This document shows, piece after piece, positions 43,168-51,485 of a stretch of 64,000 bases of DNA (positions are counted from its first letter, which is position 1; every line of letters begins with the position of its first letter). The stretch lies in assembly GCA_963779225.1 (NCBI GenBank), contig CAVZWW010000003.1:1550001-1614000 (forward strand), written 5' to 3'. Origin of the DNA: CAVPCZ01 sp963779225. Its GTDB lineage: Bacteria > Bacteroidota > Ignavibacteria > UBA10030 > UBA6906. Position numbers and translations under genes: made by a program. Under the pieces are notes generated by a model, which made no database searches, had not been told where the DNA came from, and saw only the letters and a program-made list of their open reading frames with translations.

Positions 43168-44513
43168 GCGCTCTCCTCAAGAATGGACGGGTTGTTCTTG
43201 AAGACCGGACGGTGAAAACCGATATCCGGATCGAGGGAGGGCGGATTACGGGACTGGGGGATATGTTTGCGGGGGCAGGTGACCGGGTGGTTGATGCCGG
43301 CGGGAGGTGGGTACTTCCCGGCTTCATCGACGTGCACACTCACCTGGACGACCGTATCGGTGAATACGCCCTTGCCGACGACTACGTCAGCGGGACACGG
43401 TGCGCCATCATCAACGGCATCACCACCCTCGCCGCTTTTGTCACCGAAACTGCCGACGTGCCCCTGGAGGCCGCCGTACATCGCGCGACTCAAAGAGCAT
43501 CGGGCAGATGCTACTGCGACTACTGGTGGCATCTGACGCCGATACGATTTGACACATCCGGTTGGAAGGCCATCCGGGCGCTTGTCAAAGGTGGATTCCG
43601 CTCGTGGAAGCTGTACACGACCTACCGTGATGCAGGCCTGTATCTCGACTATGATCGAATGGGCGGGGTTTTCGAGGAGTTGGCGGACGAAGACGTCCAG
43701 TTTCTCGTGCATTGTGAGGATGAAACGATCCTTGCGGGTATTCATCTGACCGACGACGAATGGGGCAGGGCAACGGCGCATGCGCGCTCCCGCCCGGTCT
43801 CCGCCGAACTGACCGCCGTCCGGGAAGTGCTCAACCACGCTGAAGCGGCCCAAGTGCGTGTGCACATTGTGCATGTGTCGACAGCTGAAGCAGCCGGACT
43901 CATTGAGGCAGCGCGGGGACGCGTGAAGGTTACCTGCGAAACCGCTCCGCACTATTTGCTCCTGGACGAGAGTCAGCTTGACCGCATTGACGGGCATCGC
44001 TGGATTTGCTCCCCGCCGCTCCGGCCGATACCGGTCCGCGAAGCGCTCGTGAAAAAAGCCCTCGGCGGATCCATAGATCTGTTTGCCACAGATCATTGTG
44101 CTTTTCTGCGTGGAGATAAAGACACACAGGACAACGGCGTGCGTTCGGTGCCCAAAGGGCTTGCCGGCATCGGCGCCCTGCCGCACATGATACGTGCGCT
44201 GTATGCTGATCAACTGCCCGAACGGTTTGTCGATTTCGCCCAAAAACTCTCCACACACCCGGCCCGCCTTCTTGGCGTGTATCCGCGGAAGGGCGTCATC
44301 GCGGTGGGAGCGGATGCCGATCTCGCGGTAGTTTCCCTGGACGGGCCGCCGCGACCGGTACGTTCTTCACTTGCGGAAGTCCACGAGACCTACCCCGGCG
44401 CCTCGTCCGATTTTTCTGTCGATCATGTACTCCTTCGCGGAGAACACGTGGTTCGCGAAGGGTGTCTGGTTGATGCCGACCATCCGAAGGGGATGAGTTT
44501 ATGGCCGATCTGA
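43164..44513 (+). CDS. Cyclic amidohydrolase (dihydropyrimidinase/hydantoinase, HyuA-like)
   Basis: 449 residues. Zinc ligands DVHTHLDD, HCEDET, HIVHVSTAEA and FATDHCAF are present; the bridging carboxylated Lys is in FRSWKLYTTY, and ETAPHYLLLD is a typical block. Such enzymes open hydantoin, dihydropyrimidine or allantoin rings by hydrolysis of the cyclic amide. In the E. coli yge locus the same place is taken by HyuA (YgeZ, phenylhydantoinase). Dihydropyrimidinase and allantoinase are alternatives; the reductase beside it fits reductive opening of a ring. Joined to its neighbours by an ATGA overlap upstream and a 13-base overlap downstream. Confidence 0.88.
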   Translation: MSALLKNGRVVLEDRTVKTDIRIEGGRITGLGDMFAGAGDRVVDAGGRWVLPGFIDVHTHLDDRIGEYALADDYVSGTRCAIINGITTLAAFVTETADVPLEAAVHRATQRASGRCYCDYWWHLTPIRFDTSGWKAIRALVKGGFRSWKLYTTYRDAGLYLDYDRMGGVFEELADEDVQFLVHCEDETILAGIHLTDDEWGRATAHARSRPVSAELTAVREVLNHAEAAQVRVHIVHVSTAEAAGLIEAARGRVKVTCETAPHYLLLDESQLDRIDGHRWICSPPLRPIPVREALVKKALGGSIDLFATDHCAFLRGDKDTQDNGVRSVPKGLAGIGALPHMIRALYADQLPERFVDFAQKLSTHPARLLGVYPRKGVIAVGADADLAVVSLDGPPRPVRSSLAEVHETYPGASSDFSVDHVLLRGEHVVREGCLVDADHPKGMSLWPI

Positions 44514-46753
44514 AACCGCCTGCCTGGCGCAACGATGCGGCGGCGAAGGTCACCGGGAAGACGAAGTTCACCGACGACCTGAAGTTTGTAAACATGCTGC
44601 ACGCCGTGCCCGTGTATGCGGATTTTGTCCACGCGCGTCTGATCGCCGTTGACACCGCCACTGCGGAAAAAGCCGAAGGCGTCGTGCGGGTCGTGACCGC
44701 CTGCGATGTCCCGGGATCGAACAGGCACGGGCAGATTGTCAGGGATTTCCGGGTGTTTGCCGACGACCGGATCCGGTACAACGGTGACGTTGTGGCTCTG
44801 GTGGTGGCAGCGACGAGACAGCAGGCGATACAGGCCGCGGAACTTGTCCGGGTTGAAGCCGAACCACTCCCGGCAGTCCTGGATGCGGAAGAAGCAATGA
44901 ACGACGGCGCAGTGCTTGTCCATGAAGAGTTCGGCACCAACATCGTGAACACACACAGGGTCAGGCGGGGGGATGCAGAACAGGCGCTGAAAGAGTCGGA
45001 CCTCGTTCTGGAAGAGGTCTTTGAGACCCAGACTGTCGAGCATGCCTACATGGAGCCGGAGGTTGCCGTCTGTCACAGGCGTTCTGATGGTGTGATGGAA
45101 GTGTGCGGGAGTATGCAGCATCCGTTCAGTACACGGCGTTTTGTGGCGGGCGTTCTGGGTACGAAACTTTCGGAAGTGGAAGTTGTCGGCACGCCGATGG
45201 GCGGAGGGTTCGGGGGGAAGGATGACACCGCGGCAATTGTCTGCGCCCGTACGGCTCTTGCAGCGCACCTGACCGGCCGCCCGGTCAAGATGATGTACCG
45301 GCGCGACTGGTCCATCCGGGAAAGCTACAAACGCCATCCCTACCGTGTCTACTACACCATGGGTCTGAAAAAGGATGGACGGATCCATGCGGTCCGCTGC
45401 CGGATAATCGCTGACGGCGGCGCCTACTGCTCCGTCACCCCGTGGGTGACCTGGCGGTCCACCGTTCAGTGCTGCGGTCCGTACGATGTCCCCAACGTCC
45501 ATTGTGATACGTTCGGGGTGTACACGAACAACGTTGTTGCCGGGGCCATGCGCGGCTTCGGGTCACCGCAAATGAACTTCGTCATAGAGTCCATGATGGA
45601 AACGGCGGCTGTGCGCCTTGGCCTATCCGCAATCGCATTGCGGCGGAAGAATATGGTGAGGCAGGGGAGCGTGACAATTACCGGACAGAAGCTCGATGAT
45701 CACACGGTGGCGATGGAACAGGTGCTGGATGCTGTGCTGGGCGACATCGGGTACGAGGAAAAGCTGTCCCGCTGCACGCACGGTGGGGGAGACGCCGAAG
45801 AAATGTACGGAATCGGACTGGCGATGAGTTACCGCGGGGTGAGTCTCGGCGCCGAGGGTGTGGATTTTTGTGCTGCGATGATCAATGTGCAGGCCGACGG
45901 ATCGATCCTCATTGAGACGGGGGTGCATGAAAACGGGCAGGGTGCTGAAAGTGCGATGATCCTCCTCTGTGCGGAAGAACTCGGGCTGCAGAAAGAACGT
46001 TTCCGGTACCGCCGTTCATCCACCTCCGTCATACCCGATAGCGGCACCACCGTCGCATCGCGCGGGACGGTCATGGGGGGCGGGGCGATCGTCATGGCCG
46101 CGCGGGAACTCAAACGGAAGATGGCGGATGTTGCTGCATTGATGCTCGGCTGCCATTCCAGAGATCTGGTCTTCCGCGGCGAACGACTTGTGGAGGAAAG
46201 CACCGGGACATCGATCGGTTTTGATGAAACCGTAACGGAGATGTTCCGGCGCAAACGGTTCCCGCATGCATTCGGAGTGTTTCAGGCTCCAACCGTCGAC
46301 TGGGATGAACAGAACGGACAGGGGAAGGCCTACTTCACATGGGTGTACGGATGTCAGGCGGTTGAACTGACCGTGAACCGGAAGACCGGCAAGGTGAAAC
46401 TGTTGAATGCCGTTGCCGCGCATGACGTTGGCCGGGGCGTCAATAAAGCCATGCTTGAGGGGCAGTTCTTCGGTGGTATGGCGATGGGTATCGGATACGC
46501 GTTGCACGAGGAGCTGATTCAGGATCGCGGAAGGATCATCAACACCAACCTGAATGCGTATCGTATTCCGCGATCTCTGGATATGCCCGAGATGAAGGCC
46601 ATCATCATAGAGAATCCGGACCCGCAGTCACCCTCGGGTGCGAAGAGCATAGGGGAACCGACCAACGAGCTGATGGCGCCGGCGGTTGCCAATGCGATCT
46701 ACCATGCCACCGGAACGCGCTATCACCGGCTGCCGATCCGGGTCCAACGTTAA
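44501..46753 (+). CDS. Xanthine dehydrogenase family, molybdenum-binding subunit (XdhA/XdhD-like)
   Basis: 750 residues, close to E. coli XdhA (752). GGGFGGKDD and the MRGFGSPQ region bind the molybdopterin cofactor, and KSIGEPTNELMAPAVANAI contains the catalytic Glu of the GEP motif used for hydroxylation. The family hydroxylates purines and other heterocycles at the Mo centre. Selenium dependence of the active site, known for XdhD-type enzymes, cannot be read from this sequence. It starts within the end of the amidohydrolase gene. The 2Fe-2S subunit follows 118 bases on, but no FAD subunit (XdhB/YgfM) is present in the window. Confidence 0.9.
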   Translation: MADLKPPAWRNDAAAKVTGKTKFTDDLKFVNMLHAVPVYADFVHARLIAVDTATAEKAEGVVRVVTACDVPGSNRHGQIVRDFRVFADDRIRYNGDVVALVVAATRQQAIQAAELVRVEAEPLPAVLDAEEAMNDGAVLVHEEFGTNIVNTHRVRRGDAEQALKESDLVLEEVFETQTVEHAYMEPEVAVCHRRSDGVMEVCGSMQHPFSTRRFVAGVLGTKLSEVEVVGTPMGGGFGGKDDTAAIVCARTALAAHLTGRPVKMMYRRDWSIRESYKRHPYRVYYTMGLKKDGRIHAVRCRIIADGGAYCSVTPWVTWRSTVQCCGPYDVPNVHCDTFGVYTNNVVAGAMRGFGSPQMNFVIESMMETAAVRLGLSAIALRRKNMVRQGSVTITGQKLDDHTVAMEQVLDAVLGDIGYEEKLSRCTHGGGDAEEMYGIGLAMSYRGVSLGAEGVDFCAAMINVQADGSILIETGVHENGQGAESAMILLCAEELGLQKERFRYRRSSTSVIPDSGTTVASRGTVMGGGAIVMAARELKRKMADVAALMLGCHSRDLVFRGERLVEESTGTSIGFDETVTEMFRRKRFPHAFGVFQAPTVDWDEQNGQGKAYFTWVYGCQAVELTVNRKTGKVKLLNAVAAHDVGRGVNKAMLEGQFFGGMAMGIGYALHEELIQDRGRIINTNLNAYRIPRSLDMPEMKAIIIENPDPQSPSGAKSIGEPTNELMAPAVANAIYHATGTRYHRLPIRVQR

Positions 46754-46871
46754 ACGAAGGCCGCAACGGGGCGGCGGAATGCCGGCCACAACCGAGGGGA
46801 GACCGGGCCGCAGGATGCGACTGGGTCGAATGGTGTGAGTGCTTCACCGGCATGAGACGGACGGAATTACT

Positions 46872-47351
46872 ATGACCATACACGTGAACGGACAGGAGTA
46901 TCCGGTTACGCCGGAACAGGGCTCAAAGCGTCTTGTGGAATTTCTGCGCGATGATCTGGACTTCACCGGTGTGAAGAACGCGTGCGATATCGGTGCCTGC
47001 GGGGCATGCACGTTGCTTGTGGATGAACAGCCGATGAAGATCTGCACCATGCAGGTGCATGAAGTGTCCGGAAAACGTGTCCTGACCATTGAAGGCCTCG
47101 CGGCTCCGGATGGAACCCTGCATCCTCTCCAACAGGCATTCGTGGACGCGGGAGCGATCCAGTGCGGGTTCTGCACACCGGGGATGGTGTTGACCGCCCA
47201 CGCCTTTCTCCTGCGTCATCCGCACCCGACGCGTGCCGAAATCCGCAGGGCGATCTACGGCAACCTCTGCCGGTGCACCGGGTACCAGCAAATCGTGGAT
47301 GCGATCGAGGCGGCGGCGGTTCATTACGGAGAGGCGAGAGGAACAGAATGA
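46872..47351 (+). CDS. Xanthine dehydrogenase family, 2Fe-2S subunit
   Basis: 159 residues from ATG at 46872. Plant-type 2Fe-2S site NACDIGACGACTLLV...MKIC and the second C-terminal site IQCGFCTPGM...LCRCTGY are complete. It passes electrons from the Mo subunit to a flavin subunit or other acceptor. Separated from the Mo subunit by 118 bases, unlike the tight overlaps elsewhere in the cluster, and overlapping the ygeW-like gene as ATGA (47348-47351). The ribosome site is weak. Confidence 0.92.
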   Translation: MTIHVNGQEYPVTPEQGSKRLVEFLRDDLDFTGVKNACDIGACGACTLLVDEQPMKICTMQVHEVSGKRVLTIEGLAAPDGTLHPLQQAFVDAGAIQCGFCTPGMVLTAHAFLLRHPHPTRAEIRRAIYGNLCRCTGYQQIVDAIEAAAVHYGEARGTE

Positions 47352-48526
47352 AACAGTACATCGACGAACTCGAAAACCTGCAGACCGATCTCTACGCAAA
47401 GGACTTCCTCCTCACCTGGAAGCACAGCGATGACGAAATCCGCGCCGTCCTGCTTGTTGCCCAATGCCTGAAGGAGATGCACCAGGAGGGGCTTTCCGCG
47501 CGGATCTTTGACACCGGGCTCGCCATTTCCATCTTCCGGGACAATTCAACGCGGACCAGGTTTAGTTTTGCGTCGGCTGCGAACGCGCTCGGTCTTGGAT
47601 TGAGTGAGCTGGATGAAGAAAAATCCCAGATCGCACATGGCGAGACGGTGCGCGAGACGGCAAATATGATCTCCTTCATGGCGGAGGTAATCGGCATTCG
47701 CGATGATATGTACCTCGGTGAAGGAAACCGGGGCATGCGCGAAGTGGGCGCGGCCGTGGAGGACGGGTTCAAGCAGGGAGTTCTGCACCGGCGCCCCTCG
47801 GTGATAAACCTGCAGTGCGATGTCGATCACCCCACGCAGACCCTGGCCGATCTCGCGCATCTGCGGAACCAGTTCGGTTCGTTGAAAACGCTTCGCGGCA
47901 AGAAGATCGCGATGACGTGGGCGTACTCGCCGAGCTACGGAAAGCCGCTGTCCGTTCCCCAGGGTATTATCGGATTGATGACCCGGATGGGAATGCACGT
48001 GTCGCTTGCCTACCCCAAAGGATACGGGCTGATCCCTGAAGTCATGGACCTGGCACGGGAGAACGCCAATGCTAGCGGGGGGAGTTTCCAGGTGGGGCAC
48101 TCGATGGAGGAAGCGTTCACAGAAGCAGATATCGTCTACCCGAAGTCATGGGCCCCCTTCCACGTTATGCAGGAACGGACGGCCCTCCTGAAAAAAGGCG
48201 ACAGGCCGGGTCTCAAGGACCTCGAAAAACACTGCCTTGCCGAAAACGCACGCCATCGGGGATGGGAGTGCGACGAATCCAGGATGCGGATCACCAGAGG
48301 AGGAACCGCACTGTATATGCATTGCCTGCCCGCTGATATCTCGGGCGTCAGCTGTGCCCGGGGGGAAGTTGCGGCCGCTGTCTTCGAGCGCTACCGTATT
48401 CCCACATACCGTGAGGCCGGATACAAACCCTTTGTCATTGCAGCGCTGATTCTTCTGACCCGCATGCCGCATCCGGTTGACACGCTGCGGCAACTGATCC
48501 GCCGCGCAACACCCAGAACCGTCTAA
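47348..48526 (+). CDS. ygeW: YgeW-like carbamoyltransferase
   Basis: 392 residues, near E. coli YgeW (396). The carbamoyl-phosphate loop FRDNSTRTRFSF is intact, and MHCLPADISGVSC is the HCLP motif of the aspartate/ornithine transcarbamoylase family. The DVDHPTQTLADLAHL block is characteristic. It has an insertion between the two domains that marks the YgeW group. In a catabolic setting the reaction would run towards carbamoyl phosphate, removing a carbamoyl group from a ureido compound and conserving energy with a carbamate kinase; no carbamate kinase gene is in view. Start ATG at 47348 overlaps the 2Fe-2S gene; a longer upstream frame is a shadow of that gene. Confidence 0.88.
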   Translation: MKQYIDELENLQTDLYAKDFLLTWKHSDDEIRAVLLVAQCLKEMHQEGLSARIFDTGLAISIFRDNSTRTRFSFASAANALGLGLSELDEEKSQIAHGETVRETANMISFMAEVIGIRDDMYLGEGNRGMREVGAAVEDGFKQGVLHRRPSVINLQCDVDHPTQTLADLAHLRNQFGSLKTLRGKKIAMTWAYSPSYGKPLSVPQGIIGLMTRMGMHVSLAYPKGYGLIPEVMDLARENANASGGSFQVGHSMEEAFTEADIVYPKSWAPFHVMQERTALLKKGDRPGLKDLEKHCLAENARHRGWECDESRMRITRGGTALYMHCLPADISGVSCARGEVAAAVFERYRIPTYREAGYKPFVIAALILLTRMPHPVDTLRQLIRRATPRTV

Positions 48527-48538
48527 CCGGAGTCCACC

Positions 48539-49996
48539 ATGTCCCGCATTGTCCGCCAGTTGTACCCCGAGGTCATTCGAAAGACAGCAGCGCGATGCCG
48601 TGAACGGGGGATCATCATTCCCACATTCCGACAGATGCGCGAGCCGTCTCTTATTCCTGCAGCTATTGCTCAGCGGCTGCCCGGTGTTGGACTCTGGGAT
48701 GTCAATCCTCTTAACCTCTTCCGGATCACGTGGAAAAATGATATCCGGACAGGGCTCTTTGGTCCGGTGAACCGCATCGAAATTCCTCCTGCGATCACGG
48801 GTGTTAAGGCCCGGATCATCGGTTTGACCGGAAAGTACTTCCCGACTGGTGCGCACAAAGTAGGCGCGGCTTTTGGTTGCCTTGTTCCGCGGCTCGTGAG
48901 CGGGGAATTCGATCCGGAACTCCACCGGGCCGTCTGGCCCTCCACGGGCAATTACTGCCGCGGAGGAGCGTTTGATTGTGCGCTTCTGGATTGCACCGCG
49001 GTTGCCATCCTTCCCGAAGAAATGTCGCGTGAGCGATTCGAGTGGCTGAAAGAAATCGGAGCCGAAGTGATCGCCACACCGGGTTGCGAGTCGAATGTGA
49101 AAGAGATCTACGACAAGTGCTGGGAACTCAAAGAGGATCCCCTGAACATCATCTTCAACCAGTTCGAGGAGTTCGGGAATCCGGTCTTCCATTACGCGGT
49201 CACCGGTCCGGCCCTGGAAGAAGTGTTTGCTGAATCCTGCGCCGGCGGCCGGGCTGCGGCGTTTGTTTCCGCCACCGGATCGGCCGGCACTATCGCCGCC
49301 GGTGATTATCTCAAAACCCGATACACAGGAATGAAGACTGTCGCCACAGAAGCCCTGCAGTGTCCCACGCTGTTCCTCAACGGATTCGGCGGGCATCGCA
49401 TCGAAGGAATCGGCGACAAACATGTTCCCTGGGTACACAATGTGAGGAGTACGGATGCCGTTGCAGCAATAGACGATGAAGATTGCATGCGCGTCTTCCG
49501 CCTCTTCAATGAACCGGCGGGCCAACGGATACTCGGCGACTTCGGCGTGGAAGACCGGACAATCGAATCTCTCGGATTACTCGGGATTTCCTGCTTTGCG
49601 AATCTGCTGGCCGCCATCAAGACCGCGCGGTATTTTGAATTGGACGAGCACGACGTGATCCTGACGGTCTTTACCGATTCCGCCGACCTGTACCGGTCGC
49701 GCCTGACAGAACTCGAGAAGGAACGCGGAGTTTACCGTACCGAGGATGCATGGCGGGACCTCGAAGGTCCACTCCATCACCAGCGCACGGACTTCTACAA
49801 AGAACTGGGGTATTACGATCGGAAGGCGATTCATCATCTGAAATACTACACCTGGGTGGAGCAGCAGGGAAAAACCCCGGAGGAGCTCTCTGCACAATGG
49901 GACCCGGAGTACTGGTCGGCGTTGTTCGAACACGAGCCCCGTTTGCTGGATGAATTGATTGATGCGTTTAACCGGGAAGTCGGACTGCCGGCATGA
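48539..49996 (+). CDS. PLP-dependent fold II enzyme of the purine-type cluster
   Basis: 485 residues, unlike the 400-residue YgeX. The Schiff-base Lys is probably in FPTGAHKVGAAFG, with cofactor-binding SATGSAGTIAAGDYLKTRY and phosphate-binding residues further on; EALQCPTLFLNGFGGHRIEGIGDKHVPW is a family-specific block. Proteins of this type, often named 'PLP-dependent protein subunit beta', are seen in Clostridia next to similar purine genes as I recall. A role as the lyase that deaminates the last amino-acid fragment is inference. It lies 12 bases after ygeW and overlaps mocA as ATGA. Confidence 0.75.
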   Translation: MSRIVRQLYPEVIRKTAARCRERGIIIPTFRQMREPSLIPAAIAQRLPGVGLWDVNPLNLFRITWKNDIRTGLFGPVNRIEIPPAITGVKARIIGLTGKYFPTGAHKVGAAFGCLVPRLVSGEFDPELHRAVWPSTGNYCRGGAFDCALLDCTAVAILPEEMSRERFEWLKEIGAEVIATPGCESNVKEIYDKCWELKEDPLNIIFNQFEEFGNPVFHYAVTGPALEEVFAESCAGGRAAAFVSATGSAGTIAAGDYLKTRYTGMKTVATEALQCPTLFLNGFGGHRIEGIGDKHVPWVHNVRSTDAVAAIDDEDCMRVFRLFNEPAGQRILGDFGVEDRTIESLGLLGISCFANLLAAIKTARYFELDEHDVILTVFTDSADLYRSRLTELEKERGVYRTEDAWRDLEGPLHHQRTDFYKELGYYDRKAIHHLKYYTWVEQQGKTPEELSAQWDPEYWSALFEHEPRLLDELIDAFNREVGLPA

Positions 49997-50565
49997 TGGC
50001 GGGGTCGGTCGGGGCTGTGGTGCTCGCTGCAGGGAGGGGCGGCCGGTTCGGCGGTCCGAAGCTGCGGATGCTGCTTGAAGGACGGTCGTTTCTCGCCCGT
50101 ACCGTGAATGTTCTTGCTTCAAGCGATGTGGAGCCGATCTGTTGCGTCGTCGCGGCGGAGGATGCCCCGTGGGCACGTCAGGAGGTTGCGGGTGCTTCGG
50201 TTTGCGTGAACGCCGATCCTGTTCGGGGGATGTTCTCCTCCGTGGTCACCGGTCTGGCATTTCTCCAGGGGAAAGCCGGTGCGTTTGTCGCACCCGTTGA
50301 CCATCCCTATGTGCGTGTTTCGACGATCAAAACCCTCCTGACTGTGTTTGCGGGGTGTCCCGACCATGTCATCAAACCCGTCTGTCACGGCCGTACGGGT
50401 CATCCCATCATCCTGCCCGGACAGGTCTTTCAGATCGTTCAAAAGGCATCGGGCATGACCACGCTGAGAGAAGTGCTTGCGCAGACTGGAGTGCAGGTGC
50501 GATACGTTGATGTCGATGATGAGGGGGTAATTGTGAACGTGAACACGCCGGCCGACATCAGGTAG
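49993..50565 (+). CDS. mocA: MocA-like molybdopterin cytidylyltransferase
   Basis: 190 residues, close to E. coli MocA (192). The nucleotidyltransferase loop VVLAAGRGGRFGGPK and the acidic APVDHPYVRV site are typical of MobA/MocA. In E. coli MocA makes the cytosine dinucleotide form of the molybdopterin cofactor used by xanthine-dehydrogenase-type enzymes, which fits the Mo subunit in this cluster. The ATG overlaps the previous stop (49993-49996). Confidence 0.85.
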   Translation: MMAGSVGAVVLAAGRGGRFGGPKLRMLLEGRSFLARTVNVLASSDVEPICCVVAAEDAPWARQEVAGASVCVNADPVRGMFSSVVTGLAFLQGKAGAFVAPVDHPYVRVSTIKTLLTVFAGCPDHVIKPVCHGRTGHPIILPGQVFQIVQKASGMTTLREVLAQTGVQVRYVDVDDEGVIVNVNTPADIR

Positions 50566-50613
50566 AAACAGGTCTCGTGGCGCGAAAAGGCGAGAACATC
50601 TCATGAGGATCAA

Positions 50614-51399
50614 TTGAACGCTGACTTCTTGAAGACCGTTGCCGACGCGGCCGCGGGAGAGGCCCCGGCCTGGCTGGCAACCGTTATTACGACCACGGGA
50701 TCGACCCCGGCACGTATCGGCATGAAAATGATCGTGCGCGCAGACGGTTCTATCGCCGGCACCATCGGCGGCGGCGAACTGGAGAAGATGGTCATGGAGA
50801 AGGTTCGTGCACAACTCCCCGCTGTGACTCAGAAATGGAGCTTTGACCTTGGCAGCCGTACCGGCGCGGAGTTCACGACAGCCATGGTATGTGGCGGTGT
50901 GGAAGAAATCCTCGTCGAGCCGCTGCGCACCGGTACGCCGCTCGTGATCTTTGGAGGCGGACACTGCGGGGTCGCACTTTCCTTTCTCGCAGCCTGGACA
51001 GGGTTTACGGTAACCGTCGTGGACAACCGGGAAGAGTGGGCGAATCGACGGAAACATCCGGCGGCCGCGCGTACCGTGTGTGTCCCGTACGATGGCATTC
51101 TGGGCAGCTTGGAGTTGAGTGCGGACACGTACATCGCCATCATGACCCACGGACACACGCATGATGCCGGCGTGCTCCGCCAGCTTCTCGTGCGTGAATG
51201 GGCTTATCTGGGGATGATCGGGAGCGGGAAGAAGGTACGGGAGGTGTTCGATACACTCAGGAACGAAGGGGTCAGCGAGGAACGACTCTCGCGTGTTTCG
51301 GCCCCCATCGGCGTGCCTATCGGTTCGCATACCCCGGAAGAAATTGCCGTGAGCATTGTGGCGCAGATGATCGCGGTGCGGAGCGGTGCGCACACCTGA
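50614..51399 (+). CDS. XdhC/CoxI family molybdenum-hydroxylase maturation protein
   Basis: 261 residues from TTG at 50614 with GAGGA upstream. The N-terminal XdhC_CoxI part (APAWLATVITTTGSTPARIGMKM) is followed by a Rossmann domain (VIFGGGHCGVALSFLAAWTGFTVTVVDNRE). XdhC inserts the sulfido ligand into the Mo cofactor before it is loaded on the enzyme. It is about half the size of E. coli YqeB and closer to ordinary XdhC. It ends the cluster; a gap of 86 bases with no other feature follows before the convergent secreted protein. Confidence 0.88.
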   Translation: MNADFLKTVADAAAGEAPAWLATVITTTGSTPARIGMKMIVRADGSIAGTIGGGELEKMVMEKVRAQLPAVTQKWSFDLGSRTGAEFTTAMVCGGVEEILVEPLRTGTPLVIFGGGHCGVALSFLAAWTGFTVTVVDNREEWANRRKHPAAARTVCVPYDGILGSLELSADTYIAIMTHGHTHDAGVLRQLLVREWAYLGMIGSGKKVREVFDTLRNEGVSEERLSRVSAPIGVPIGSHTPEEIAVSIVAQMIAVRSGAHT

Positions 51400-51485
51400 C
51401 AGGCCGTATGGCGATCACCCGGAGAATGGCAGGCAGCCCCGCATGTGAAGCGCGGCCGCGTCATTCAGAGAGGAACATGCCTGTG

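Noticed and set aside
44501..46753. In-frame TGA for selenocysteine in the Mo subunit
   Set aside because: The frame is uninterrupted at the family length and the GEP Glu region is intact; no selenocysteine codon is implied.
48146..49525. 459-codon minus frame across ygeW and the PLP gene
   Set aside because: Spans two well-supported + strand genes; no motif.
50119..51393. 424-codon minus frame across mocA and the XdhC-type gene
   Set aside because: Opposite two recognised genes; His/Arg-rich shadow.
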